A program made the position numbers and the translations under genes. Below are positions 12,957 to 21,274 of a DNA stretch of 36,898 nt, one piece after another. The stretch covers positions 1-36,898 of the IMG/VR virus record IMGVR_UViG_3300032116_000628; one strand, 5' to 3'. Under the pieces are notes generated by a model that saw nothing but the letters and a program-made list of their open reading frames with translations, was not told where the DNA came from and ran no database searches. This stretch comes from a virus. Each line of letters starts with the position of its first letter. Positions within the stretch are counted from its first letter, which is position 1.

Positions 12957-15900
12957 TTACTACATCCTCCATTATCACTGTGCCATCTTTTGTTTTACCA
13001 AACTCAAACTTGTATACATTGCCAGCCTCTACGTGCATATACGCTTTTGCAAATGTTGTTGGAAATACTGTGACTGCATGTAATTCACGACCCGAATCAG
13101 CAAGAGTAAGAGATGCCATCTTCTTTCCAGCCTTAGTAGTTCTTGGCTTAAATGAAACTACAAACATTTCATCATCTTTATACGGCAACATTTTATAATT
13201 TAAAAATTTAACAAGCGGATCTTTAGAATCTTTTATTTCATCAGCAGGTACTGCAGATACAACCCGATTATCACTTGCAACAACAATATAAGTACGACCA
13301 GCCTCAATAGTGGTATTTTCTTCATCAAATATACCCACACTTCCTGTTTTATCTAACAACTCTACCCTTGACCACCCTTTACTTCTCTTAATTGATTTTA
13401 CCATACCCATCAAAATAAATGCGCCTTTTTCTTCATACTCTTCAATATCATTTATATAAGCATAGTAATGTTGTGGAACTGGCATATTAAATTCAGGAAG
13501 GTTAAGATACTCGTATAAGTTTTCCTTAACTCTTTCTGCATCGGCTGGGTTGTCTGGAAATGTAAGTGCGCCAATAGCATTCATAGCCTGTAATGCACGA
13601 CTATTTACTCCGTTACCTTTTGTAAATGTAAATTCTTCTACTTCTTTAAAAGACTTGAATGGTCTAGCAGCAATATAACGATCAGCGATAGTATCAGATA
13701 TATACTTAATTGCTGAAAGTCCAAACCTAATACCCTTACCTTCAATTTTAAAATCTTTATCCGAATCATTAATATGAGGCAACTTAATTGGAATGCCCAT
13801 TCTTTTCGCTTCAATTAAATACTCCGTTCTTGTGTCTTTGTCCTTCTCATTTTTAAGAAGAGCAAACATAAACTCTATCGGATAGTGGTATTTGAGCCAC
13901 GCCGTCCAATACGAGAGAGTACTGTAAGCAACGGCATGTGATTTGTTGAACGAATACCCAGCATGTGCTTCAAAATCATGCCACAAATCCAAAGCGGCAT
14001 TAGGAGCAATATAAGCAGAAGCACCTTTAATGAACCTATCTTTGAACTCATCAAACTCTCTAGCATCCTTTTTCTTACCAATAATTTTACGAACTTTGTC
14101 AGCCTCAGCCATTGTCATACCGCCAAGTTCAACGCAAGCCTGCATAACCTGTTCCTGATATAGAATACACCCATATGTTTCTTCTGTAAAAGGCTTTAAA
14201 ATCTGATGCAAATAATCAATATTTTGACGACCATGCTTACGAGCAATATACTCTTTACCAATGGTGTTCATGGCACCTGGACGAACAAGAGCATTAGAAG
14301 CAGCAAGTTCTGAAAGATTATTTACTCTCATTTTAACTAAAAGATTAGTATATGGGGTTGCTTCACACTGGAATACTCCTTTTGTGTATCCATCAGAAAG
14401 CATCTGATAAACATTTTTATCATCCATATCAATTTTAAGAAGATCTATTTTTTTACCATGTCTATCTTCAATAATATCAACAGTATCTTTAAGAACGCTG
14501 AGAGTTTTTAAACCAAGAGCATCAATTTTAATTAAACCAATACGCTCTGCCTCTTCCATATCTACCGCCACAACTGGCATACGATCATCGGACCCAGTAA
14601 CGCTACGAGTTTCTAATGGAGCATACTTAAAGATTGGCTCTTTGCTTGTTACAACACCAGCAGCATGAATACCAGTTCCACGAATACGACCACGAAGTTG
14701 GTCGCCAAGAGCAACCACCTCTGGATATTTATCACGGAACCATTCTGCATTTCTTGATGTGCAGAAATCATCCCATGTATCTACAGTCTTAAGAACCTTA
14801 TTAACATCTGGTAAAGGAATATTAAGTGCACGAGCAACATCTCGTACAACACCCTTATCTTTAAATTCTAAAAATGTTGCAATAGAAGCAACATGTCTAT
14901 ATTGTCTAACAAGATAATCTTTTACTTCATCACGACGAGAGTCTTGAATATCAGAGTCAATATCTGGAAAGTCATTACGCTCTGGATTAATAAAGCGAAA
15001 AAACAGCAGTCCGTGCTTTATTGGATCAATGTCTGTAATACCAATTGCATAACAAAGCAAAGATCCAGCAGAGGATCCACGACCTGGACCAACCATAATA
15101 CCTTCCTTTTTTGCCCAGTTAAGCATGTTACGAACAACCAAGAAATAAGGTTCAAAGTTTTTTTCACTAATAATTTTTAATTCTTCATCAAGACGATCTA
15201 GGTATTCTTTGTTTATATCAAGTCCACGTTCTTTTAAACCCTCTAAGGCAAGTTTCTTTAACTCATCTCCTGGATTTCTGTATTGAACTGGCAATAAATT
15301 AAGACTAGACTTAATATCATAGTCTTCCACCTTGTTCATAATCTCAATAGTACTGGCAAACATTTCTTCATTATCTATACCCTGCTTTGCCATACAGGCT
15401 TTCATCTCTTCATATGATAAAAGGTGAATGTCAAAGGATCGGAAAGACATTTGACGATCTGCACCATAAAGATAATCAAGCCTATCCATCATGTCTTTAT
15501 GCTTTTTAGACTTTTCATATGTAACATCTTTTTGTAATTTTGCATGGGTGTTCAGGATAAGCATAAGTTCCTGAATTTCTTTTTGGCTGGTATCTGAATG
15601 ATGACAATCTGGGGTAACTACAATTTTTACCCGCATAGATTTAGCCAAATCAATTAATCCTTTATTTACCTTTTCAGGATTATGTGGCATTACTTCAATA
15701 TAATAATCATCTCCAAATGTTTCTTTAAACCATGCAACATGCTTCTTAGCAATGGCAAGTTCATCTAACTCTACCGCTTTAGCAATCCAGCCACTGAGGC
15801 AGGCGGAAGTTACAATAATTCCTTCTTTATATTTTTCTAATGTTTTAAAATCAAATCTTGGCTTACTAAAAAATCCTTCAGTCCAAGCAATTTCATTAAT

Positions 15901-16224
15901 CTTATTTAGGTTTTCTAAACCCTGTTGATTCTTAGCAAGAAGAACTATATGATGATAGTTTTGGTCAAGAGGATCAGTGCGGTCTGCCTTTGCTCTCTTG
16001 TCAGCCATATCCGTCGTCATATAGCCTTCTACGCCAAGTATTGGCTTAATGTTATTTGCTTTTGCAATACGGTGCAGTTCCCTATGCCCAGATAAAGTAC
16101 CGTGGTCAGTGATAGCAATTGCTTGCATCCCTAACTCAACTGCACGGTTCACGTATTCTTCTGGAGTAGCAACACCATCCATTAAGGAATAGTGCGTATG
16201 CACATGTAAGCCAACATAATTCAT
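12949..16224 (-). CDS. dnaE: DNA polymerase III alpha subunit (family C, DnaE-like) with PHP domain
   Basis: 1091 residues. N-terminal PHP domain (about 1-280) with metal ligands visible: His7/His9 in HVHTHYS, ITDHG, GVEGY, HIVL, SACLSG and TPDCHHSD, so proofreading activity is possible. Polymerase core: GPGRGSSAGS (about 377-386), catalytic Asp residues in FPDIDSDIQD (about 417-426) and the third in IKIDALGLKTL (about 565). Then fingers, a helix-hairpin-helix region and an OB-fold near 930-1000. Replicative polymerase of the phage. The start codon lies in a hairpin shared with the ssDNA-binding gene's end, with no clear SD. Confidence 0.96.
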   Translation of the reverse strand: MNYVGLHVHTHYSLMDGVATPEEYVNRAVELGMQAIAITDHGTLSGHRELHRIAKANNIKPILGVEGYMTTDMADKRAKADRTDPLDQNYHHIVLLAKNQQGLENLNKINEIAWTEGFFSKPRFDFKTLEKYKEGIIVTSACLSGWIAKAVELDELAIAKKHVAWFKETFGDDYYIEVMPHNPEKVNKGLIDLAKSMRVKIVVTPDCHHSDTSQKEIQELMLILNTHAKLQKDVTYEKSKKHKDMMDRLDYLYGADRQMSFRSFDIHLLSYEEMKACMAKQGIDNEEMFASTIEIMNKVEDYDIKSSLNLLPVQYRNPGDELKKLALEGLKERGLDINKEYLDRLDEELKIISEKNFEPYFLVVRNMLNWAKKEGIMVGPGRGSSAGSLLCYAIGITDIDPIKHGLLFFRFINPERNDFPDIDSDIQDSRRDEVKDYLVRQYRHVASIATFLEFKDKGVVRDVARALNIPLPDVNKVLKTVDTWDDFCTSRNAEWFRDKYPEVVALGDQLRGRIRGTGIHAAGVVTSKEPIFKYAPLETRSVTGSDDRMPVVAVDMEEAERIGLIKIDALGLKTLSVLKDTVDIIEDRHGKKIDLLKIDMDDKNVYQMLSDGYTKGVFQCEATPYTNLLVKMRVNNLSELAASNALVRPGAMNTIGKEYIARKHGRQNIDYLHQILKPFTEETYGCILYQEQVMQACVELGGMTMAEADKVRKIIGKKKDAREFDEFKDRFIKGASAYIAPNAALDLWHDFEAHAGYSFNKSHAVAYSTLSYWTAWLKYHYPIEFMFALLKNEKDKDTRTEYLIEAKRMGIPIKLPHINDSDKDFKIEGKGIRFGLSAIKYISDTIADRYIAARPFKSFKEVEEFTFTKGNGVNSRALQAMNAIGALTFPDNPADAERVKENLYEYLNLPEFNMPVPQHYYAYINDIEEYEEKGAFILMGMVKSIKRSKGWSRVELLDKTGSVGIFDEENTTIEAGRTYIVVASDNRVVSAVPADEIKDSKDPLVKFLNYKMLPYKDDEMFVVSFKPRTTKAGKKMASLTLADSGRELHAVTVFPTTFAKAYMHVEAGNVYKFEFGKTKDGTVIMEDVVNV

Positions 16225-16244
16225 TGATTAATTACCAATCAATG
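16222..16244 (-). repeat. Perfect inverted repeat across the ssb stop/dnaE start
   Basis: CATTGATT (16222-16229) and AATCAATG (16237-16244) are exact reverse complements around a 7-base loop. In the mRNA the stem holds the dnaE AUG and the loop holds most of the ssb stop codon. This looks like a translational switch: the ribosome ending ssb would open the stem. Whether a protein binds it is unknown. Confidence 0.65.
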
Positions 16245-16885
16245 TTTGTTGCAGTTACAGATGGAGTATCAAATCCAAAGTAGAATGCTTCCTGCTCTGG
16301 ATATGGAACTTCACGAACAACCTTTTCTAGATTAAAGAACTCTTTGCCTTCCCACTTAAATGGCTCTGAGTCTGGAGTTGATGGAATAAGAGTGTAATTG
16401 GTTTCAGTACCCTGACCATTACGCTTCAACTTCCATTGTAGATTGGAGATGCTACCTGTTTCAAGAGCATACTCACGAATTGTATTAAATGCAGATTGCT
16501 TGCTAATGCCTTGTGACCATACAGCAATGTATGGATCTTCAGTGCCATCATCAACTAGCACATTTGTATAGAAACGAAGACGTGCTCTCCAGCCACTCTT
16601 TGGTTCTTTACGTGCCATTTCACAGCCAAAGCAACGACCTTCAGTTTCTTGAGTACATGCTGCTTTACGCTTATAGTCTTTTGGATTTGTGTGTTCTGAT
16701 ACAACAACAGCAAGACCACGATCTTCACTAAAGTTTGCTGAGTCAGAATCAAGTTCGTTTACAAAACGAATTTTTGCTGCCTGTCCGTCTGCCAACTTGA
16801 CCCAACGAACCTTTGTTCCTGTGCTTTCATATTTTGGCTTTTCAACTAATGCGTTGATGTTCTTAAGCCCTTTTACTATAGTCAT
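16232..16885 (-). CDS. ssDNA-binding protein, T4 gp32-type with zinc site
   Basis: 217 residues. The best clue is a His/Cys3 set: His65 in SEHTNP, Cys77, Cys85 and Cys88 in CTQETEGRCFGC. T4 gp32 holds zinc with His64, Cys77, Cys87 and Cys90, nearly the same positions and spacing. Aromatic and basic residues around (WRARLRFYTN, WKLKRN) fit an OB-fold binding cleft. The acidic C-terminal tail of T4 gp32 is weak here. Role: coats single strands at the fork and directs partners. It has its own strong promoter and AAGGAG, fitting high expression, and lies between primase and polymerase. Confidence 0.82.
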   Translation of the reverse strand: MTIVKGLKNINALVEKPKYESTGTKVRWVKLADGQAAKIRFVNELDSDSANFSEDRGLAVVVSEHTNPKDYKRKAACTQETEGRCFGCEMARKEPKSGWRARLRFYTNVLVDDGTEDPYIAVWSQGISKQSAFNTIREYALETGSISNLQWKLKRNGQGTETNYTLIPSTPDSEPFKWEGKEFFNLEKVVREVPYPEQEAFYFGFDTPSVTATNIDW

Positions 16886-16907
16886 TTTTCTCCTTATATA
16901 AGTTTTT

Positions 16908-17840
16908 CTATTTTAGCATAGCAATTATGGAATTGTCAAACTGATATTCAAGTTGTCTAATAGCATCATCATTCATATCACCAATGTCTTTATATTGTTT
17001 ATCTAATTTGATTACTGTTACTAGTGACCCTAATTTCTCAGTTAGGCGGTCAGCCATAATTGAGCCTGCTTCATCGTTATCCGCTACAAGTACCACGTTA
17101 GTGAAGTACTTTTTCAATAATTTCATCTGGCTTGATGAAACATTAGCCCCCAGCGTAGCAACTGCGGGTAAACCTACTTGATCTAATCTAATTGCATCAA
17201 AAGATGATTCAACAACATAAATAACTTTTGATGACTTTACTCTATGAAGATTAAATAATATTTTACTCTTAGGTAATCCTGGTGTATTTTTAAACTCTTT
17301 TTTCTCTACCGTTCTTGCAACAAACCCTATACACATACCGTCAGGTGAGTGCATAGGAACAATAACTGAATCTTGTTTTTCAGAATATCCTAGATCAAAC
17401 TTAACCATTGAGTCTTTGTTAATCTTGCGCCCCTCAAAATATGACACGGCTCTTGGGCTTTCTACTGCTTGCTTATTTAGTCTTTTGATTAATAACTCAT
17501 CATACTGAACAAAATCAGGGGCAGCATAAATAGCCTTGTTAACTACATCCTCTAAGTTAGTCTCAACCTCTTTACTTTTAATATATCTAATTGCTTCAAA
17601 ATAAGATCTACCAGTCATATGCATAATTAATTCAATAAGGTTTTTAGTTGTTTGGCAACCAAAACAAAAGAATAGCCCAGACTCTTTTGATACTTCTCCA
17701 GCAGGTGTTTTGTTATTATTATGATAGGGACAAAAAATAATATAGTCAGTACCGTATTCTGCTTCTATGTCTATTCCAGCACCAGTTAGTACCCTGTGTA
17801 TTTGTTGTGCTGTATATATATCGTTACTTTTTGTCTTCAT
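16908..17840 (-). CDS. DNA primase with CHC2 zinc finger and Toprim domain
   Basis: 310 residues from ATG 17840 (AAGGA just ahead; a TTG at 17870 lacks an SD). Zinc finger: Cys37-x2-His40 in FCPYH and Cys59-x2-Cys62 in FCFGC, the CHC2 pattern of DnaG and T7 gp4. Toprim: Glu211 in VVESSFDAI and Asp254-x-Asp256 in VADNDEAG for metal. Makes RNA primers on the lagging strand. It lacks a DnaG-style helicase-binding C-terminal domain, so contact with the helicase must be made otherwise. Overlaps the helicase gene by 17 bases. Confidence 0.92.
   Translation of the reverse strand: MKTKSNDIYTAQQIHRVLTGAGIDIEAEYGTDYIIFCPYHNNNKTPAGEVSKESGLFFCFGCQTTKNLIELIMHMTGRSYFEAIRYIKSKEVETNLEDVVNKAIYAAPDFVQYDELLIKRLNKQAVESPRAVSYFEGRKINKDSMVKFDLGYSEKQDSVIVPMHSPDGMCIGFVARTVEKKEFKNTPGLPKSKILFNLHRVKSSKVIYVVESSFDAIRLDQVGLPAVATLGANVSSSQMKLLKKYFTNVVLVADNDEAGSIMADRLTEKLGSLVTVIKLDKQYKDIGDMNDDAIRQLEYQFDNSIIAMLK
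16910..16939 (-). promoter_or_regulatory. Promoter of the ssDNA-binding protein gene
   Basis: TTGACA at 16939-16934, 18-base spacer, TAAAAT at 16915-16910 preceded by TGC. The -10 overlaps the primase stop codon. Predicted start near 16903, about 18 nt before the ATG. Confidence 0.8.
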
Positions 17841-19047
17841 AATCCTTGTATCTGTAATATCCTTTATCAAAATCTGCTTGTACTAAAAAGTCTCCCATGA
17901 ATCCATTACGGTTTTTTCTAAACGCACATTCAATTATATCACTGTTGGATGCTCTACCAAGTGCAAGAACCCAGTCTGCATCATATGCAATTTGTCTTGA
18001 CCATGCTGTTTGACCTAGAGTTGGAACTGTACTCATATTAGTAACATCATCTGGCGTTGCAGAAGAAATTGCAATAATAGGAACCTCTTCACTAATTGAC
18101 ATTAGTTTTAATTCACGAGAAAGATTCTTCATTCTTACAGTTTCATTATCAGACTTTTGGTTTGGTGCCATAAGTTGTAGATAATCTACAATTACAAAGT
18201 CTGGTCTATATTGATCAATCTTTCCACGAATAACTGATGGAGTAATTTCTCCACCGCTATCATTTGAAATAATATGAAATGGTGGCTTACCTAAAATCTT
18301 ATTGTCGTGCCACTTCTTTAACATATCTATTTCAATATCTCCATTAGAAATCTTGCGATGTGACCAAAGACCTTCGCCCATAATTGCAAATACACGATTA
18401 CGAACTTCTGTCTCTGACATTTCAAGACTTATAATCATTGGTGTCTTGCCCTGTTTCCATGCCTGTACGGCAAAGTAAAGAGCAAGCCAGGATTTGCCAA
18501 TGCCTGGATATGCTAGGAAAATCCCTAATTGCCCTGGCATAATCCCTGAAGGAAGGTAGTTGTCAAACCCTGGCAAGCCTGTTTTTATTCCGATCTTACC
18601 AAGTTCTTGTTGTTTTTTTACATTTTCAAAATACGCAATAGCAGATTGAATATCTGTTGCATCAATATCACGAATAGCCGATGTATTCTTTTTTAATTCA
18701 GAAGTCTTTGTGATTAATTGCTCTAAAGCCTTTACCCCTTGTCCACCCTGCACATCAGTAGCAGCATTACGAATAATGTCTTTTAGACTGTCATTTAAAT
18801 AGTCAGCCTGAAATTCCTCTAAGTGATGTTTTGTTGTGCCAACACCAGCAACTGGTGCAAAATCTCTAAACTTTTCAACTACTAGAGATACTGGTGGAAC
18901 GGTTCCATTATTTTCTGTATACCGCTTTATAAAATTCCATACATCTCCATGCGTTCTAAGCATAGAGTCAATATTGGCTTGAAGTAAAATATGGACTTGC
19001 TTATCTTCTAGTACTGCCGATATTAGTTTTCCCTCTGTATTACTCAC
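17824..19047 (-). CDS. Replicative DNA helicase, DnaB-like
   Basis: 407 residues, GTG start with AGGAAG seven bases ahead. N-terminal helical domain (about 1-130), then RecA-type motor: Walker A YPGIGKSW (about 175-182), LEMSETEVRNR (motif 1a, about 210), Walker B FVIVDYLQLM (about 275) and GLGR-like AWSRQIAYDADWVLALGR (about 350). Family: hexameric 5'-3' helicase. The gene after it is the primase, and the 102-residue gene before it may be its loader. Confidence 0.93.
   Translation of the reverse strand: MSNTEGKLISAVLEDKQVHILLQANIDSMLRTHGDVWNFIKRYTENNGTVPPVSLVVEKFRDFAPVAGVGTTKHHLEEFQADYLNDSLKDIIRNAATDVQGGQGVKALEQLITKTSELKKNTSAIRDIDATDIQSAIAYFENVKKQQELGKIGIKTGLPGFDNYLPSGIMPGQLGIFLAYPGIGKSWLALYFAVQAWKQGKTPMIISLEMSETEVRNRVFAIMGEGLWSHRKISNGDIEIDMLKKWHDNKILGKPPFHIISNDSGGEITPSVIRGKIDQYRPDFVIVDYLQLMAPNQKSDNETVRMKNLSRELKLMSISEEVPIIAISSATPDDVTNMSTVPTLGQTAWSRQIAYDADWVLALGRASNSDIIECAFRKNRNGFMGDFLVQADFDKGYYRYKDYEDKK
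17933..17941 (-). promoter_or_regulatory. TGATATAAT inside helicase gene, possible primase promoter
   Basis: Exact TGATATAAT at 17941-17933 within helicase codons, about 90 bases before the primase start. TTGGTA lies 16 bases upstream. It is the only copy of this element found inside a coding region, so chance is a fair explanation. Confidence 0.3.
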
Positions 19048-19348
19048 TTAACCACTTCCTAGCCAATAGTCTACGCTCTTCACGTTCTTTTAAATCTTGT
19101 TCTGTAGCATTTCTACCATTAAGAATTTCTTGTGCATTGTAGGCAAAAAAATTCCAATTTGGAGTTTGCGCTACACTAAAATAATAATCTAACAAGTCAT
19201 AACAAGCCTTTAAGCCATATGATTCTACAAGGGCATCTGAAGCCCACTGTTCAACATTAAGATTGAGATTAGACTTTTGCTCGTATCTCTGCAAATGAAG
19301 TTTATTGTAGCGACTGAGCAAAGCCATTCGGTCTTTGCGATCTACCAC
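19040..19348 (-). CDS. Helical protein before the helicase, candidate helicase loader
   Basis: 102 residues, GTG start with GAGGAG five bases ahead. Predicted mostly helical: ESYGLKACYDLLDYYFSVAQTPNW then NFFAYNAQEILNGR, similar in feel to the C-terminal parts of phage replisome organisers and loaders, with a charged tail KEREERRLLARKW. It overlaps the helicase gene by 8 bases. The loader role is inference from position and size. Confidence 0.68.
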   Translation of the reverse strand: MVDRKDRMALLSRYNKLHLQRYEQKSNLNLNVEQWASDALVESYGLKACYDLLDYYFSVAQTPNWNFFAYNAQEILNGRNATEQDLKEREERRLLARKWLSE

Positions 19349-19350
19349 AA

Positions 19351-19578
19351 CTACTCCTCAGTAATCTCTGCTTTTGCTTCTTGAACCTTTTCAACAACTT
19401 TTGCTTCAACAAACTCATATACACGATTCATCGCATCATTTGTTGTTTCGCCATCACGAACATGGTCTACTACCCCAAGATCAACTCGCAAAGATTGAAA
19501 GTTACCCAAATTAAGTGTGTATCCAAGTGTTGCAGATACCTTTGTTTCATTACGTTCTTCCACCACTGCCTCCTTCAT
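19351..19578 (-). CDS. Small conserved phage protein of unknown function
   Basis: 75 residues, first gene after the strong promoter at 19643-19671. The first part looks beta-rich (SATLGYTLNLGNFQSLRVDLGVVDHV), the second a helix (NDAMNRVYEFVEAKVVEKVQEA) with an acidic end. Proteins of this look are common near replication genes in actinobacterial phages. GGAGG-type site ahead of the ATG. No function can be given. Confidence 0.72.
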   Translation of the reverse strand: MKEAVVEERNETKVSATLGYTLNLGNFQSLRVDLGVVDHVRDGETTNDAMNRVYEFVEAKVVEKVQEAKAEITEE

Positions 19579-19581
19579 AGG

Positions 19582-20127
19582 CTAATTAATGCTCTCTCCC
19601 CAAACAGGTATAAACCTGCCGTCTTCAGTTTTTGTATAAACCAGTATACCATTACCAGTTCTGCGTGTCAACTCCTGAAAAGTAGGAGTCATATTATTTG
19701 TTATTAAATTATCTTTTCTTGGTCTACCCATATGTATGCTTGCAAGTATATCACGAATCTCTTTTACCTGCGACTCAGAATAGTATGCACGAATTTGCCA
19801 ACCACGCTCACCATTTATTTTAGATCCAATAGGTGGCGGCACAACTCCTCGTTTTATCAACAAAGGAAGATACTTACGATGCCTATTGACAAGTCGTGCA
19901 GTTTCTGCTACAGTGTATGCCTTTTCTCTATTTTTTCTAAAATCAGTACGAAAACAAGTTTCTAATCTATCTTTTGTAATATTGTATACAGTTACCATTC
20001 CAGTAGATCTTGAACTATGGTGAAGTCTAACAAGATCACCATTTAAAAACCAAATATTTTGGTTTCCTTTTATTACAGGCTGGCTATTGTAGTTTTTGCT
20101 TTCAAGTTTTCTAGGTTTAAAAGCCAT
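19582..20127 (-). CDS. MerR-like DNA-binding protein with AT-hook-like motif
   Basis: 181 residues, AAGGAGGG ahead of the ATG. Centre (about 70-130) is a MerR/excisionase-type winged helix: KAYTVAETARLVNRHRKYLPLLIKRGVVPPP, then GWQIRAYYSESQVKEI. Directly after it is GRPRKDN, an AT-hook core (GRP). The N-terminal part (NIWFLNGDLVRLHHSSRSTG) looks beta-rich. It lies before the replication operon, and its own 3' end holds that operon's promoter, so it is a good candidate regulator of it. Target unknown. Confidence 0.75.
   Translation of the reverse strand: MAFKPRKLESKNYNSQPVIKGNQNIWFLNGDLVRLHHSSRSTGMVTVYNITKDRLETCFRTDFRKNREKAYTVAETARLVNRHRKYLPLLIKRGVVPPPIGSKINGERGWQIRAYYSESQVKEIRDILASIHMGRPRKDNLITNNMTPTFQELTRRTGNGILVYTKTEDGRFIPVWGESIN
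19643..19671 (-). promoter_or_regulatory. Consensus promoter of the replication operon, inside the MerR-like gene
   Basis: TTGACA at 19671-19666, exactly 17 bases, TATACT at 19648-19643 preceded by TGG: full -35 plus extended -10. Predicted start near 19636, about 58 nt before the 75-residue gene. It would serve helicase and primase independently of tail transcription. Confidence 0.8.
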
Positions 20128-20264
20128 AAACCCTCCTTGCTATCAGAAGGCGGATGATAAAATGTTCTAGATCCACATCTGATACAATAAACTTCTAAAT
20201 GTATTTGACTAGAGTATTGTCTATCAATAAACATTCTACCCTTGCAGCGTCTGCAATAAATCAT
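20073..20264 (-). CDS. Small zinc-ribbon protein
   Basis: 63 residues. Two Cys pairs, YCRRCKG (4-7) and YCIRCGS (about 27-30), about 20 residues apart with beta-type residues between, form a rubredoxin-like zinc ribbon. It overlaps the MerR-like gene by 55 bases, longer than other overlaps here, but the zinc motif and the ACAAGG site argue that it is real. Possibly a transcription accessory; unknown. Confidence 0.7.
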   Translation of the reverse strand: MIYCRRCKGRMFIDRQYSSQIHLEVYCIRCGSRTFYHPPSDSKEGLWLLNLENLKAKTTIASL

Positions 20265-20278
20265 TAACCTTGTTCCCC

Positions 20279-20722
20279 TTAATTAGGAATACCAATTATA
20301 ATAAGGTTGACAGCCAGAGAAAGATCTCCAGATGCGCCAAATCTTACTATTCCTTCTACCCTTGATGTAGTTACAGATTTTAAAATAACTGTAACATTTT
20401 GTCCTGCTGGTGTATTTCCAATATTTACTGCTGTTGCAGTTGCAATTGGAGCATACTTAAAATCTGATGGAAAGTCATAAGAAAAAGTTTTTTCGTTTCC
20501 TGCGTTAACTGTAGAGTTATTTGCTACTTCAATATATCCACCAATTACTCTTGCTTCTGATGTTTTTACACTTTGCTTACCAGCAGAAACGGTATCTACA
20601 GTGGTATAGTTATATGTAGCAGATGAAACCTGCGTAGAAATATCATTAATAGTATCAGCCAACTGATAGATGTATGTAACATCTAGTGGTTGACCTCGTT
20701 CTGGTAGTGGTACTTTTGCCAT
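20279..20722 (-). CDS. Probable virion decoration or tail-fibre-tip protein
   Basis: 147 residues. Short helical N-terminus (PLDVTYIYQLADTINDISTQVSS), then beta-rich repeats: TVSAGKQSVKTSEARVIGGYIEV, FSYDFPSDFKYAPIATATAV, VNLIIIGIPN, the look of the H-type beta-sandwich domains at phage fibre ends. It follows the other tail genes. A TGATATAAT at 20732-20740 lies ten bases ahead. Family not identified. Confidence 0.6.
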   Translation of the reverse strand: MAKVPLPERGQPLDVTYIYQLADTINDISTQVSSATYNYTTVDTVSAGKQSVKTSEARVIGGYIEVANNSTVNAGNEKTFSYDFPSDFKYAPIATATAVNIGNTPAGQNVTVILKSVTTSRVEGIVRFGASGDLSLAVNLIIIGIPN

Positions 20723-20731
20723 TATCTCTCC

Positions 20732-20740
20732 ATTATATCA
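20732..20740 (-). promoter_or_regulatory. Extended -10 TGATATAAT before the fibre-tip-like gene
   Basis: Exact TGATATAAT at 20740-20732, right after the stop codon of the FN3-like gene. No clear -35. Predicted +1 near 20725 leaves only about three untranslated bases, so a message from here would be nearly leaderless and would miss the GGAGAG site. Confidence 0.5.
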
Positions 20741-21274
20741 TTAGACTGTTTCATTTAAAAGCCTATAAACTTTTAAAAATGGTGTTCCAGGAGCACCGTC
20801 TGCTCTTTCTACTGGTTCACCCTTTAAATATATCTCTATGCTCATTCTGTTTGGGGATGATGGCTGAACAACGCCATTTATGGTATATGTATTAGGTATT
20901 GGCAAAGATAAAGATGTTGTGTCAATTCTTTCTTTATATAACCAATCTCCATCACCACCGCCACGATCCCATCTAACCCAAATATCATATTCATGTGTTT
21001 TTGTAATAGAATACGTTTTTGCATTAACCACTTTGGTCACTTCAACAGAATCCCAAACAATAGACGCTATGCTTCCAGCCTTATAAAACTGTATATCTCC
21101 TGTAACAAATGTAAATCCTGGCTGCAATAAATATACTGGAGACCAGTGTGAAGTTCTGTTTTTATCAGATGAGACTATGCGGTATCTTACAGAATAACCC
21201 TGTGTTTCTGTGCTTAATGCTGGAAGGTTTTCTATTGGTGTAATAAATTTTTTAACAGTTTCTTGCGTAGCCAT
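20741..21274 (-). CDS. Minor tail protein with fibronectin III-like domain
   Basis: 177 residues. FN3-like strands: YSVRYRIVSSDKNRTSHWSPVY (about 27-48), IASIVWDSVE (about 68-77), THEYDIWVRWD (about 92-103). Such domains are frequent in tail-tip proteins and may bind carbohydrate. The Gly/Asp turn RGGGDGDW and the later NRMSIEIYLKGEPVE segment close the domain. Overlaps the next upstream tail gene by one base. Confidence 0.68.
   Translation of the reverse strand: MATQETVKKFITPIENLPALSTETQGYSVRYRIVSSDKNRTSHWSPVYLLQPGFTFVTGDIQFYKAGSIASIVWDSVEVTKVVNAKTYSITKTHEYDIWVRWDRGGGDGDWLYKERIDTTSLSLPIPNTYTINGVVQPSSPNRMSIEIYLKGEPVERADGAPGTPFLKVYRLLNETV

Noticed and set aside
20302-20310. TTGACA on the plus strand as a plus-strand promoter
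   Set aside because: No -10 at a proper distance and no plus-strand gene downstream.
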